From NCBI RefSeq assembly GCF_000730565.1, contig NZ_BBIQ01000010.1:1-64000 (forward strand): 64,000 bases of DNA, given 5' to 3'. Positions 29,619 to 39,017 of this stretch are shown here, in pieces. The notes beneath the pieces are model-generated. The model was not told the origin of the DNA. It did not search any database and was given only the letters and a program-made list of their open reading frames with translations. Both the position numbers and the translations under genes were made by a program. This stretch comes from Pseudomonas fulva NBRC 16637 = DSM 17717 (GTDB lineage: Bacteria > Pseudomonadota > Gammaproteobacteria > Pseudomonadales > Pseudomonadaceae). Within the stretch, counting starts at the first letter, position 1. Each line of letters starts with the position of its first letter.

Positions 29619-29746
29619 CGCTGTTGACTGTGATGGCCTGTGCTCTGCTCGCCGCCCGGGGGGCAGGGTCCAGACGTCACCGACGTGCCTGCGCTGGCAT
29701 GAAGGCACGCGCTCGACTCGCTTCGCAGGCCCGCACGCGACGCCGC

Positions 29747-30514
29747 TCAACGATTGCTGTAACGGCCTTGCTTGCCGTGGGCGGGCATGGCCAGGTTGCT
29801 TCGTTCGGCAATCATCTGTTGCAGGTTGATCAGCTTCACACCCTGTCGCGCGAGGGTGGGTAGCTCGCGCTCCAGCACTTCGAGGGTTTGTGGATACGGG
29901 TGGCCAATCAGCACCGCTGACCCCTGCTTGCGCGCCAGGGCGATGCCTTGGTGCAGTTGGCGCGTGATTGCCTCTGGCGTGCGCTCGTCATCCAGAAACA
30001 CATCCCTGGACACGTTCGCAGTACCCTGTGCCTGAGCTTGTGCCGCGGCCACGGTCGCGGCGCTAGTGCGGCTGTCGACGAAGAACAGGTCGCGTCGCTG
30101 TAGCTCGCCCATCAACCAGGTCATGGCGTCGCGTTGTGCAGTCATACGGCTGCCCATGTGGTTGTTCACACCAGCGGCATAAGGCACCTTGGCCAGGGCT
30201 GCATCAAGACGCCTGGCAAGCTCGGCCAGCGGCACGCCGGGGTGCCAGGCATAGGGCCCGGTGGCCGGGTCCATGGGCATGTGCAGGATGACGGTTTTAC
30301 CCGCCTTGTGCGCTTGGCGGGCGAAGTCGGTGGCATGCGGGGTGTCAGGCATGATGGCCATGGTCACCGGCCCCGGCAGCGCCAGGGTTCGGCTGTCGCG
30401 TTCGGGGCTCTGACCCAGGTCATCGATGATGATGCTCATGTACGCCTGGCCGGTGGGCGCTGCGTGCGCCACGCCCGCCACCAGCCCGATCAGCAGATAC
30501 AGCAAATAACGCAT
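29747..30514 (-). CDS. Divergent polysaccharide deacetylase family protein (YibQ-like)
   Basis: A 255-residue protein with an N-terminal signal peptide (YLLYLLIGLVAGVAHA) and the divergent polysaccharide deacetylase fold (DUF610). Motifs SIIIDDLGQS (27-36), VILHMPMDP, NNHMGSRMT, FVDSRTS and IGHPYPQTL follow in the order expected. The metal-type aspartates and histidines look present, but activity on a glycan is not shown for this family. It follows ctpA by seven bases on the same strand, forming an envelope operon envC-ctpA-yibQ. Convergent with the DUF6543 gene. Confidence 0.88.
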   Translation of the reverse strand: MRYLLYLLIGLVAGVAHAAPTGQAYMSIIIDDLGQSPERDSRTLALPGPVTMAIMPDTPHATDFARQAHKAGKTVILHMPMDPATGPYAWHPGVPLAELARRLDAALAKVPYAAGVNNHMGSRMTAQRDAMTWLMGELQRRDLFFVDSRTSAATVAAAQAQAQGTANVSRDVFLDDERTPEAITRQLHQGIALARKQGSAVLIGHPYPQTLEVLERELPTLARQGVKLINLQQMIAERSNLAMPAHGKQGRYSNR

Positions 30515-30521
30515 GGGTGGC

Positions 30522-31838
30522 TCAGCTGCCTTTGGTGATGTTCAGGCCCTTGAGCAGACTCAGGGCCTGGCTCAGCTGGAAGTCGTTGTCCTGGGGCCGC
30601 TCCTTGCGCTTGCTGCTGCCTGTGGGGCGGTCGGCGCCACCATTGCCGTTGCCCAGGTGCCCTTGCAGGTCGGCTTCCTTGAAGTTGTCGTTGTCCGCTT
30701 CGGCCGTAAGCTTGGCCTGGCGGACCTCGATGTCCGGCACAATACCCTGGGCCTGGATGGAGCGACCGTTGGGGGTGAAGTACAGGGCAGTGGTCAGTTT
30801 CAGCGCACGGTCGTTGGCCAGTGGCAGCACTGTCTGGACCGAGCCCTTGCCAAAACTGTCGGTGCCCATCAGCACGCCGCGCTTCTGGTCCTGCAAGGCG
30901 CCTGCGACGATTTCCGAGGCCGAGGCACTGCCGCCGTTGATCAACACCACCAGTGGCACACCTTCGCTGGCATCGGCGGGGTCAGCCGAGAAGCGCAGCT
31001 CGGAATTGGCGATCCGCCCTTTGGTGTACACGATCAAGCCCTTGGTCAGGAAATGGTCAGCCACTTCTACCGCCGACTGCAACACGCCCCCCGGGTTGTT
31101 GCGCAGGTCCAGGATCACGCCACGCAGCTTCTTGCCGTTGTCCTTGCGCAGCTTGGCCAAGGCCTTGCCCACTTCGTCGCCGGTCTTGACCTGGAACTGG
31201 GTGATGCGGATGTAGCCGTAGTCGTTCTCAAGCAGCTGGCTCTTGACGCTCTTGACCTGAATGACTGCACGGGCCAGCGTCACATCGAACGGCGTACCCC
31301 CGTCGCGCACCAGCGTCAGGGTGATCTTGTCGCCCACCTTGCCGCGCATCTTGTCCACGGCTTCGGTCATGGTCTGGCCACGTGTCGGTGCGCCGTTGAT
31401 CTTGACGATCAGGTCCCCCGCCTGGACACCTGCCTTGGACGCAGGCGTGTCATCGATGGGCGAGACGACCTTGATGAAGCCGTCTTCCTGGCCGACTTCT
31501 ATGCCCAGACCGCCAAATTCACCACTGGTACTTTCCTGAAGCTCCTGGAAATCTTCAGGGCCCAGGTAGGCCGAGTGGGGATCAAGGTTGCTGAGCATGC
31601 CCTTGATGGCGTTTTCCAGCAGGGTCTTGTCATCGACAGGCTCGACATAGGCCGCCTTGATGCGGTCCATGACTTCAGCAAAAGTGCGCAGCTCTTCAAG
31701 CGGCAGCGGCGCCTTGGCCGTTACCTCTGTGGCCGGCACGGCTGCCGCCTTGGTCGGCTCTGCGGCAACGGCCAGGGGTGCGCCGACCGCCAGGGCGATG
31801 GACAGGGCCAGCTGGGTAAGACGGGGCGAGTGCAGCAT
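30522..31838 (-). CDS. ctpA: Carboxy-terminal processing protease CtpA (S41)
   Basis: A 438-residue S41 peptidase. It has a signal peptide (LTQLALSIALAVGAPLAVAA), a PDZ domain (about 90-175) and the catalytic Ser in GGSASASEIVAGAL with the Lys in GTDSFGKGSVQTVLP. It cuts C-termini of periplasmic proteins and in Pseudomonas controls peptidoglycan hydrolases. A longer in-frame start at 32078 would run through the end of envC and lacks a signal sequence, so 31838 is used. 76 bases downstream of envC. Confidence 0.93.
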   Translation of the reverse strand: MLHSPRLTQLALSIALAVGAPLAVAAEPTKAAAVPATEVTAKAPLPLEELRTFAEVMDRIKAAYVEPVDDKTLLENAIKGMLSNLDPHSAYLGPEDFQELQESTSGEFGGLGIEVGQEDGFIKVVSPIDDTPASKAGVQAGDLIVKINGAPTRGQTMTEAVDKMRGKVGDKITLTLVRDGGTPFDVTLARAVIQVKSVKSQLLENDYGYIRITQFQVKTGDEVGKALAKLRKDNGKKLRGVILDLRNNPGGVLQSAVEVADHFLTKGLIVYTKGRIANSELRFSADPADASEGVPLVVLINGGSASASEIVAGALQDQKRGVLMGTDSFGKGSVQTVLPLANDRALKLTTALYFTPNGRSIQAQGIVPDIEVRQAKLTAEADNDNFKEADLQGHLGNGNGGADRPTGSSKRKERPQDNDFQLSQALSLLKGLNITKGS

Positions 31839-31914
31839 GTCGAACGAACTCCTGATCCTGTAGACGCTCCCTTCGGAGCATGGGCACAGCACACGCTGCG
31901 CCACATAAGTTTGA

Positions 31915-33216
31915 CTAGCCGCGGCACCACTGGGAGGGGTCGGAAGGCCGGCCCTGCTGGCGGATGGCGAAATACAGACCGGCAGCCTCCTGGCCACCAC
32001 TGTCGCCGACTGTCGAAATGGCTTCGCCCGCCTTGACGACGTCACCGGCGCTCTTGAGCAGGCTCTGGTTATGGCCATACAGGCTCAGGTAACCATTGCC
32101 ATGGTCGAGAATGACCAGAAGACCGGCGCCACGCAACCAGTCGGCGAACACCACACGGCCTCCATGGACAGCCCGCACCTGGGTACCGGGGTTGGCACTG
32201 ATCATCACCCCGTCCCACTTGGCGCGTGAATCACCGCCGCGGGCATCCCCGAAGCGTGCCAGCAATCGACCATTGACTGGCCATGGAAGTTTTCCGCGGG
32301 AAGCAGAAAATGCACCGCCATAACTGGCACCGTCGCTCGAAACCATGGGCCCGAGGGTCGCGCGGGCCTTGCGAGGTGGCTCGACCGGCTCGGGTGCCTT
32401 GTCACGGGCGGCGGCGGCGAGGGCCTCTTGCTGGCGGCGTTTTTCCGCTTCCTGCTGGGCCAGCAGTGCGCGTTGACGAGCCTGCTCGGCTTCACGCGCC
32501 TGGCGGGCCAGGGTTTCCTCGATGGTCTTGAGCACCTTGGAGAGGTCGGCCTGGTCCTGCTCGCGGGCGCGCAACTTCTGGTCGCGGTCTTTCACATCGC
32601 CGTTGAGTTTGGCTAGCACCTCGCGGCGCTTGCCCCGTTCGACTTCCAGCGCCTGACGGCGGGTGTCGAGGTCGGCGCGCTGGGCCAGCAATTGCGCTTG
32701 TTGACTGCCGATGTCGCGTTCCACACCGGCCAGTTGGCGCAAGGTGTCATTGAAGGCGCGCAGTTGCTCCAGGCGTGCCTTGCTGAGGTAATCGTAGTAG
32801 GTGAGCGTTCGCGCAAATTTTTCGGGGTTCTGCTGGTTGAGCAGCAGCTTGAGGTATTCCTCACGGCCGTTCTGATAGGCCGAACGGGCCTGAATGGCGA
32901 TCAGCCGCTGTTGTTCAACGCGGGCGCTCTGGAGTTTTTTTTTCTCGGTATCAAGGCGCTCCAGCTCGCCTTCGGTCTTTTTTAGTTGCTGCTGCAGGGC
33001 CTCCACCTGCTTTTCCAGGTTGCCGATGTCGGTTTCGGTGGCCTTTAGGTCTTTCTGCACACCTGCCTTTTCTTCCTGGAGCTTGCCCAAGGTTTTCTTG
33101 AGTTCGGCGATGTCCTGGCGGGTGGCGTCCAGTTGCTGCTGGGTCTGTGCCCGCTCATCGGCGAACGCCGGGGTGAGCAGGCAAGACAAGGCGAGAAGGA
33201 TCAGGGCGCGAAGCAT
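31915..33216 (-). CDS. envC: Murein hydrolase activator EnvC
   Basis: A 433-residue periplasmic protein with a signal peptide (cut after AFA, about residue 19), a long coiled coil (about 20-270, many Gln/Glu/Lys) and a C-terminal LytM/M23 domain (about 305-425). The first zinc motif HxGxD is replaced by KWDGVM, so the LytM domain should be catalytically dead, as in EnvC-type activators that switch on AmiA/B-type amidases at division. First gene of envC-ctpA-yibQ. Confidence 0.9.
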   Translation of the reverse strand: MLRALILLALSCLLTPAFADERAQTQQQLDATRQDIAELKKTLGKLQEEKAGVQKDLKATETDIGNLEKQVEALQQQLKKTEGELERLDTEKKKLQSARVEQQRLIAIQARSAYQNGREEYLKLLLNQQNPEKFARTLTYYDYLSKARLEQLRAFNDTLRQLAGVERDIGSQQAQLLAQRADLDTRRQALEVERGKRREVLAKLNGDVKDRDQKLRAREQDQADLSKVLKTIEETLARQAREAEQARQRALLAQQEAEKRRQQEALAAAARDKAPEPVEPPRKARATLGPMVSSDGASYGGAFSASRGKLPWPVNGRLLARFGDARGGDSRAKWDGVMISANPGTQVRAVHGGRVVFADWLRGAGLLVILDHGNGYLSLYGHNQSLLKSAGDVVKAGEAISTVGDSGGQEAAGLYFAIRQQGRPSDPSQWCRG

Positions 33217-33336
33217 GGGTTTGGCATACCGGGGATGGAGACTGGCCTAGTATGAATGAGCGGCAGGCTGCACGCTACACGCCACAGGAAGGGGCCGTGA
33301 ACCGGCACGTGCTTCGTGTGGCGTGTGGCATGACCG

Positions 33337-34872
33337 TCAGGCGTCGATCAGGATGGAAGTGCCTGTCATCTCGGCAGGCTTCTCCAGCCCCAGCAGCTTG
33401 AGCATGGTCGGTGCCACGTCTGCCAGCACGCCGCCTTCGCGGACCTTGAGGTTGCGCTTGCCTACATAGATGAACGGTACTGGCTCGGTGGTGTGCGCGG
33501 TGTGCGCCTGGCCGGTGGATTCGTCTTCCATTTGCTCGACGTTGCCATGGTCGGCCGTGATGAGCGCTTCGCCACCGACCTTTTCAAGCGCCGCGACGAT
33601 GCGGCCCATGCAACCATCCAGGGCCTCGACGGCCTTGACTGCCGCATCGAACACACCGGTATGGCCAACCATGTCACCGTTCGCGTAGTTCACCACGATC
33701 ACGTCGTGACGCTGCTGCTCGATGGCTTCGACGATACGGTCGGTGACCTCGGGCGCGCTCATTTCCGGCTGCAGGTCATAGGTGGCGACCTTGGGCGATG
33801 GGATGAGGATGCGCTCTTCGCCTTCGAATGGCTCTTCGCGCCCGCCCGAGAAGAAGAAGGTGACATGCGCGTACTTTTCGGTCTCGGCGATGCGCAGCTG
33901 GGTCTTGCCGTTGTTCGCCAGGTATTCGCCCAGTACGTTGTGCAGGCTGGCCGGCGCGAAGGCGGCCGGCGCCGGGATCTTGGCCGAGTATTGGGTCAGG
34001 CCGATGTACGCCGCCACTTTCGGCAGGCGCGCGCGCGGGAACTCGTTGAAGTCAGGCTCGACGAACACGCGCGACAACTCGCGGGCGCGGTCGGCGCGGA
34101 AGTTCATGAAGATCACCGCATCGCCATCTTCGACCTTGACGGGCTCGCCGATGCGCGTGGCCTTGACGAACTCATCGCTCTCATCGCGGGCGTAGGCTGC
34201 TTCAAGGCCGGCCAGGGCAGTATCGGCAGTGTATTGCGCGTCACTGTCGACGATCAGGTTGTAAGCGGCGCTCACCCGGTTCCAGCGGTTGTCGCGGTCC
34301 ATGGCGAAGTAGCGGCCGATGAGGCTGGCGATGCGGCCTTTGCCCAGCCGGGCGAAGGTGGCGTCAAGCAGCTCGATGGAGGATTGGGCGCTGCGCGGCG
34401 GGGTGTCGCGGCCATCGAGGAAGGCGTGCAGGTAGATTTTTTCGGCACCACGCTGCGCAGCCAGCTCGGCCATGGCAACGAGGTGGTCCTGGTGGCTGTG
34501 AACGCCACCGTCGGACAGCAGGCCGAGAATGTGCACGGCCTTGCCAGCGCCCGCCGCCGCATCGACCGCACCCGTGAGCACCGGGTTGGTGAAGAACTCG
34601 CCGTCACGAATGGCCTTGGTGACGCGGGTGAAGTCCTGGTAAACGACGCGCCCGGCGCCCAGGTTCATGTGGCCGACCTCGGAGTTGCCCATCTGGCCAT
34701 CCGGCAGGCCGACATCCATGCCCGAACCGGAAATCAGGCCGTGCGGCTGGGTAGCCTGCAAGCGGTCGTACACCGGCGTATTGGCGGCGTGGATGGCATT
34801 GTATTCAGGGCTTTCGCTGTAACCGAAGCCGTCCAGGATGATCAGGACCAGGGGTTTGGGCGTGCTCGTCAT
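33337..34872 (-). CDS. gpmI: 2,3-bisphosphoglycerate-independent phosphoglycerate mutase GpmI
   Basis: A 511-residue alkaline-phosphatase-superfamily enzyme that interconverts 3- and 2-phosphoglycerate. Metal-binding Asp14 (IILDGFG), the phosphorylated Ser64 (GNSEVGH) and the C-terminal metal site [10 protein letters not shown] are present. ATG 34872 gives the family start MTSTPKPL; the codon before it is an in-frame TTG. It is a stand-alone gene, divergent from the rhodanese gene. Confidence 0.97.
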   Translation of the reverse strand: MTSTPKPLVLIILDGFGYSESPEYNAIHAANTPVYDRLQATQPHGLISGSGMDVGLPDGQMGNSEVGHMNLGAGRVVYQDFTRVTKAIRDGEFFTNPVLTGAVDAAAGAGKAVHILGLLSDGGVHSHQDHLVAMAELAAQRGAEKIYLHAFLDGRDTPPRSAQSSIELLDATFARLGKGRIASLIGRYFAMDRDNRWNRVSAAYNLIVDSDAQYTADTALAGLEAAYARDESDEFVKATRIGEPVKVEDGDAVIFMNFRADRARELSRVFVEPDFNEFPRARLPKVAAYIGLTQYSAKIPAPAAFAPASLHNVLGEYLANNGKTQLRIAETEKYAHVTFFFSGGREEPFEGEERILIPSPKVATYDLQPEMSAPEVTDRIVEAIEQQRHDVIVVNYANGDMVGHTGVFDAAVKAVEALDGCMGRIVAALEKVGGEALITADHGNVEQMEDESTGQAHTAHTTEPVPFIYVGKRNLKVREGGVLADVAPTMLKLLGLEKPAEMTGTSILIDA

Positions 34873-35080
34873 CAATCAAACTCACGGTTGTTCAAAGATG
34901 ATAAAGACACGCATTTTAGGGCAAATGCGCCGGGTATGGGCGAATAATCGTCCTCGAACCCGACCGGTGCACCCATGCGGCAATGTGTAACGGCGCTTGA
35001 TCGGCGCTCCGGTCAGGCTTTGGTGGCACCGGGCTGGTGTGTATACTGGCCGGCATTTTCAATCGCGTGGAACACCCCAG

Positions 35081-35494
35081 ATGGTTGCTAACCTGATTCA
35101 ATTCGCGACAAACCACTACCTCCTGGTGGCGATCTTCGTCGTTCTGCTGGCGGCCTTGCTGGTCAACGAAATCCGCCGTGGCGGGCAGAGCCTGAGCAAT
35201 GGGCAACTCACCGCCCTGGTCAACGCCGACAAAGGGCTGGTGATCGATATCCGCCCGGCCAAGGAATATGCTGCCGGTCACATCGTCGGTGCGCTCAGCA
35301 TCCCCCAGGACAAGCTGGCCACCCGCATGACCGAGCTCGAAAAGCACAAGGACAAGACCCTGATCGTGGTGGACGCGATGGGTCAACATGCCGGCACCGT
35401 GTGCCGCGACCTGCTCAAGGCTGGTTACAACGCTGCCAAGCTCAGCGGTGGCGTTTCCAGCTGGAAAGCCGACAACCTGCCTTTGGTGAAGTGA
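35081..35494 (+). CDS. Membrane-anchored rhodanese-like protein (YibN type)
   Basis: A 137-residue protein with one N-terminal membrane helix (about 10-28, YLLVAIFVVLLAALLV) and a rhodanese domain (about 45-135) with VIDIRPAKEYAAGHI. The catalytic loop, normally C-x-x-G, reads DAMG, so the active-site cysteine is replaced by Asp and sulfurtransferase activity is unlikely. A TATACT box lies about 40 bases upstream. It is followed by grxC after one base and secB, the same cluster as in E. coli (yibN-grxC-secB). ATG 35081 is chosen; the frame opens earlier at 34997. Confidence 0.88.
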   Translation: MVANLIQFATNHYLLVAIFVVLLAALLVNEIRRGGQSLSNGQLTALVNADKGLVIDIRPAKEYAAGHIVGALSIPQDKLATRMTELEKHKDKTLIVVDAMGQHAGTVCRDLLKAGYNAAKLSGGVSSWKADNLPLVK

Positions 35495-35495
35495 T

Positions 35496-35750
35496 ATGAA
35501 GCCTGTCATCGTCTATTCCAGCGACTACTGCCCCTACTGCATGCGTGCCAAGTACCTGCTCCAAAGCAAGGGTGTGGCATTCCAGGAAATCAAGGTCGAT
35601 GGCAAGCCGCAGGTTCGCGCTGAGATGACCCAGAAGGCCGGCCGCACCTCCGTGCCGCAGATCTGGATCGGCAGCACCCACGTCGGTGGCTGCGATGAAC
35701 TGCATGCCCTGGAGGGCGCCGGTAAGCTCGACGCATTGCTGGCCGACTGA
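35496..35750 (+). CDS. grxC: Glutaredoxin 3
   Basis: An 84-residue dithiol glutaredoxin. The CPYC active site is at residues 12-15, TSVPQIWIG carries the cis-Pro, and GGCDEL is the glutathione site. It reduces disulfides with glutathione in the cytoplasm. Start is one base after the rhodanese stop, so the two are coupled; secB follows after 41 bases. Confidence 0.96.
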   Translation: MKPVIVYSSDYCPYCMRAKYLLQSKGVAFQEIKVDGKPQVRAEMTQKAGRTSVPQIWIGSTHVGGCDELHALEGAGKLDALLAD

Positions 35751-35791
35751 TTTTTGCACTGCATTCCCAAACATTAGGATAAGGATCTGCC

Positions 35792-36277
35792 ATGACTGAC
35801 CAACAGACCACCGGCGCTGCTGCAGAAGACAACAGCCCTCAGTTCTCGATGCAGCGCATCTATGTGCGTGACTTGTCGTTCGAAGCCCCGAAAAGCCCGC
35901 AGATCTTCCGTCAGACCTGGGAGCCGAGCGTCGGGCTGGACCTGAACACCAAGCAGAAGGCCCTGGAAGGTGACTTCCACGAAGTGGTGCTGACCCTGTC
36001 GGTGACGGTCAAGAACGGTGACGAAGTCGCCTTCATCGCCGAAGTGCAACAGGCGGGTATCTTCCTCATCAAGAACCTGGATGCCGAGTCGATGAGCCAC
36101 ACCCTGGGTGCGTTCTGCCCGAACATCCTGTTCCCGTATGCTCGCGAAACCCTGGACAGCCTGGTGACCCGTGGTTCTTTCCCGGCCCTGATGCTGTCGC
36201 CGGTCAATTTCGACGCGCTGTATGCGCAAGAAATGCAGCGTATGCAGGAAGCCGGCGAAGCACCCACCGTGCAGTGA
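35792..36277 (+). CDS. secB: Protein-export chaperone SecB
   Basis: A 161-residue cytoplasmic chaperone that keeps preproteins unfolded and hands them to SecA. The family features [14 protein letters not shown] near the N-terminus, the LDLNTK strand and [31 protein letters not shown] (two adjacent conserved blocks) are complete. AGGATAAGGATC precedes the ATG. The cluster ends at an intrinsic terminator 18 bases later. Confidence 0.97.
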   Translation: MTDQQTTGAAAEDNSPQFSMQRIYVRDLSFEAPKSPQIFRQTWEPSVGLDLNTKQKALEGDFHEVVLTLSVTVKNGDEVAFIAEVQQAGIFLIKNLDAESMSHTLGAFCPNILFPYARETLDSLVTRGSFPALMLSPVNFDALYAQEMQRMQEAGEAPTVQ

Positions 36278-36294
36278 TCGCCCGCTTCACCAAA

Positions 36295-36316
36295 AGCGCC
36301 CTCAGGGGCGCTTTTT
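36295..36316 (+). terminator. Intrinsic terminator after secB
   Basis: AGCGCCC-TCAG-GGGCGCT followed by TTTT; stem seven pairs. Confidence 0.85.
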
Positions 36317-36381
36317 GTTTGTCTGGCGTACAGCCTCACGCCGGAGGTCCCGTAGGGCATTGCGCTGCTGCCTGACGCTAG

Positions 36382-36843
36382 TCAGCTACCGGCAAACCCG
36401 TTCTGACGCCAGGCTTCGTACACCGTCACAGCTACCGTGTTGGACAGGTTCAGGCTCCGGCACCCGGGGCGCATGGGCAGTCGCAGTCGTTGTTCGGCGG
36501 GCAGGCTGTCCAGCACATCCGTCGGCAGGCCGCGGCTTTCGGGGCCAAACAGAAATGCGTCGCCAGGCTGGTAGGCCCCTTCATGGAAAGGGTGCGAACC
36601 CTTGGTCGTGAAGGCGAAGAGCCTTGGCTGGCCCAGGCTTTCCAGGCAGTGCGCCAAGCTCGGGTGGCGCTTGAGCGTGGCATACTCGTGGTAATCGAGG
36701 CCTGCGCGGCGCAAGCGCTTGTCGTCCAGTTCGAAGCTGATGGGCTCGATCAAGTGCAGCGCGCACCCGCTGTTGGCGCACAGGCGAATGATGTTGCCCG
36801 TATTGGGTGGAATTTCGGGTTGAAAAAGGATGACGTGAAACAT
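36382..36843 (-). CDS. trmL: tRNA (cytidine/uridine-2'-O)-methyltransferase TrmL
   Basis: A 153-residue SPOUT methyltransferase that modifies the wobble base of tRNA-Leu isoacceptors. The start MFHVILFQPEIPPNTGNIIR and the knot motifs LFGPESRGLP (about 97-106) and SLNLSNTVAVTVYEAW (about 125-140) are diagnostic. The in-frame upstream extension to 37053 is antisense to the next gene and is not family-like. Its ATG overlaps head-to-head with the ATG of the plus-strand gene at CATG 36841-36844. Confidence 0.95.
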   Translation of the reverse strand: MFHVILFQPEIPPNTGNIIRLCANSGCALHLIEPISFELDDKRLRRAGLDYHEYATLKRHPSLAHCLESLGQPRLFAFTTKGSHPFHEGAYQPGDAFLFGPESRGLPTDVLDSLPAEQRLRLPMRPGCRSLNLSNTVAVTVYEAWRQNGFAGS

Positions 36844-37279
36844 GCACGGCTCCAAGCATGAAGATGGTGAGCATTCTACCCCTGAACCGGACGTGCGATC
36901 GAAAGCCTTCCCCCGGGTGATGCTTTCACTGGCAATCGTGGGCGTGATGATCGGTTTGATGATTGGCCGTCTGACCGCGCCCGTGGAGCGCGAGCTGCAG
37001 CAGGTGAGCGTGGCGCAAGATGGGTTGGTGTTGTGGTTCAACGCAGAACCCAAGCTGCATGGGGAGAATGTGGAAGGTACCGTGGCGTTGCTGTTTCAGG
37101 CCAAGGGCCGCCCCCAGCGAGGGCAGTTGACCGTGCGTGGCAAGCCGGTCAGCTGGCGGGTGCAGGACAGCCAGGAGGGCCTGCTGTTGACGGTGGTGGC
37201 TGCGCGTACGCTGCAGGGCCACTGGTCCAGTGAAGAAGTGTCTGGACGCTGGCGGGTGCAGGTGGACCTGCGCGAATAA
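36842..37279 (+). CDS. Conserved membrane-anchored hypothetical protein
   Basis: A 145-residue protein with a polar, charged N-terminus (1-25), one membrane helix (about 27-46, MLSLAIVGVMIGLMIG) and a beta-rich periplasmic part. A gene of this kind sits between trmL and ntrC in other pseudomonads, so it is a real family, but I know no function. Start at 36842 shares its bases with the trmL start; Met27 at 36920 is an alternative. Its stop codon lies inside the first copy of a 51-base tandem repeat. Confidence 0.65.
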   Translation: MHGSKHEDGEHSTPEPDVRSKAFPRVMLSLAIVGVMIGLMIGRLTAPVERELQQVSVAQDGLVLWFNAEPKLHGENVEGTVALLFQAKGRPQRGQLTVRGKPVSWRVQDSQEGLLLTVVAARTLQGHWSSEEVSGRWRVQVDLRE

Positions 37280-37382
37280 AAGAGGGGATTCCCGGCCTGC
37301 CTGTACCAAGGTCCCCGAAACGTGTGCGTGAGCGAATAAAAGAGGGGTCACCTGGCCTGCCTGTACCAGGGCCCCCGAAACG
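37272..37382. repeat. Two-copy tandem repeat, 51-base unit, 60-base period
   Basis: Copies at 37272-37322 and 37332-37382 differ at about six positions. Each begins GCGAATAAAAGAGGGG, holds the invariant GGCCTGCCTGTACCA in the middle and ends CCCCGAAACG, so each can fold with GGGG/CCCC at the base. The first copy contains the stop codon of the preceding gene. No such unit was noticed elsewhere in the window. Confidence 0.8.
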
Positions 37383-37530
37383 GATGTTATTTGTCCTGTT
37401 GCAGGTGCCGTGCCAACTTCTGAGCCCCGCTATAACAGGGTGAAAAGGGGAAAACGGCCAGTGTTTGCGGCCATTTGTGCCTTCGGGCGGTGCGTCTGGC
37501 ACAGAAACGGTGCAACCATGCGCCTAAATG

Positions 37531-37557
37531 AAAAAGGGCCGCGAAGCGGCCCTTTTC
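37531..37557. terminator. Bidirectional terminator after ntrC
   Basis: AAAAGGGCCGC-GAA-GCGGCCCTTTT, an eleven-pair perfect stem with A-run and T-run, placed 18 bases beyond the minus-strand ntrC stop. Confidence 0.85.
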
Positions 37558-37574
37558 AGGTGTTCTGCAGTCGT

Positions 37575-39017
37575 CTACGCCTGGTGGTCTTCACCTTCCT
37601 CTTCGTCACCACCGGCTACGTTCATGCCTAGTTCCTTGATCTTGCGCGTCAAGGTATTGCGACCCCATCCCAGCAACAGTGCCGCATCTCGGCGCCGCCC
37701 GGCGGTGTGCTTGAGGGCCGTCTCGATCATGATGCGCTCGAAACTCGGAACGGCGCTGTCAAGCAGGCTGGTCTGCCCGCGCGCCAGTGCCTGGTCCGCC
37801 CACTGGCGCAGTGCTTGCTCCCAGTTGGTAACCGGTGCGGCATCCTGTGGCAGGTTCAACAACTCAGGTGGCAGGTCGCCGATCAATACCTCACGGCTCG
37901 AAGCCATTACCGTGATCCAGCGGCAGGTGTTTTCCATCTGGCGCACGTTGCCCGGCCATGGCAGGTTGCGGATGAACTCCTCGGTCTCTGGCTTGAGTAC
38001 CTTGGGTTCTACCGATAGCTCCTGGGCCGCCCGGGCCAGGAAGTGGCGGGCAAGGGCGGGAATGTCTTCACGGCGGTCCGCCAACCGAGGGATATGAATG
38101 CGGATGACGTTCAGGCGATGGAACAAGTCCTCGCGGAACTTTCCGGCCTGCACCAGCGCTTCCAGGTTCTGATGGGTAGCAGCAATGATGCGCACGTCGA
38201 CCTTGACCGGAATATGGCCGCCTACGCGATAGAACTCGCCGTCGGCCAACACACGCAGCAGGCGCGTCTGGGTATCGGCCGGCATGTCGCCGATCTCATC
38301 GAGAAACAGCGTGCCGCCGTCCGCTTGTTCGAAGCGCCCTCGACGCAGGTTGGCCGCGCCGGTGAAAGCGCCTTTTTCATGGCCAAACAGCTCAGACTCC
38401 ATCAGGTCCTTGGGGATCGCCGCCATGTTCAGGGCGATGAAGGGGGCGGCTGCGCGCGGGCTGTGCCGATGCAGCGCGTGGGCGACCAATTCCTTGCCCG
38501 TACCGGACTCGCCATTGATCAGCACGGTAATGTTGGAATGGCTCAGACGGCCGATGGCGCGGAACACCTCTTGCATCGCCGGCGCTTCACCGATGATTTC
38601 AGGGGTGCGCGCCAGGTTTTGTGGAACTTCCAACCCTTGCTGCTCCTGGGCGTGCTGGTTGGCACGCTTGACCAGGGCAACCGCTTCGTCCACATCGAAA
38701 GGTTTGGGCAAATACTCGAAAGCACCGCCCTGATATGACGCCACGGCGCTGTCCAGGTCCGAGTGCGCGGTCATGATGATGACCGGCAGGCGAGGGTGCT
38801 GGTCGCGTATCTGCGCCAACAGCTCCAGACCACTGGAGCCAGGCATGCGGATGTCGGAAATGATCACGTCAGGCTGCTGACGGGCCAGTCGGCCCATGAC
38901 GCCCTCGGCACTGTCGAAGCTCTGGGTGGTCATCCCTTCCTGTTGCAGGGCTTTTTCAAGGACCCAGCGAATGGAGCGATCATCGTCGACGATCCATACG
39001 GTTTCACTTCGGCTCAT
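37575..39017 (-). CDS. ntrC: Nitrogen regulation response regulator NtrC
   Basis: A 480-residue sigma-54 activator. The receiver domain (1-120) has phospho-acceptor Asp55 in VIISDIRMPG. The AAA+ domain (about 140-380) has Walker A GESGTGKE, the sigma-54-contacting GAFTGA loop and LFLDEIGDMP. A C-terminal Fis-type helix-turn-helix (about 435-470, AALLLGWGRNTLTRKIKEL) binds the enhancer. Four-base overlap with the ntrB stop (ATGA). It turns on nitrogen-scavenging genes such as glnA. Confidence 0.97.
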   Translation of the reverse strand: MSRSETVWIVDDDRSIRWVLEKALQQEGMTTQSFDSAEGVMGRLARQQPDVIISDIRMPGSSGLELLAQIRDQHPRLPVIIMTAHSDLDSAVASYQGGAFEYLPKPFDVDEAVALVKRANQHAQEQQGLEVPQNLARTPEIIGEAPAMQEVFRAIGRLSHSNITVLINGESGTGKELVAHALHRHSPRAAAPFIALNMAAIPKDLMESELFGHEKGAFTGAANLRRGRFEQADGGTLFLDEIGDMPADTQTRLLRVLADGEFYRVGGHIPVKVDVRIIAATHQNLEALVQAGKFREDLFHRLNVIRIHIPRLADRREDIPALARHFLARAAQELSVEPKVLKPETEEFIRNLPWPGNVRQMENTCRWITVMASSREVLIGDLPPELLNLPQDAAPVTNWEQALRQWADQALARGQTSLLDSAVPSFERIMIETALKHTAGRRRDAALLLGWGRNTLTRKIKELGMNVAGGDEEEGEDHQA

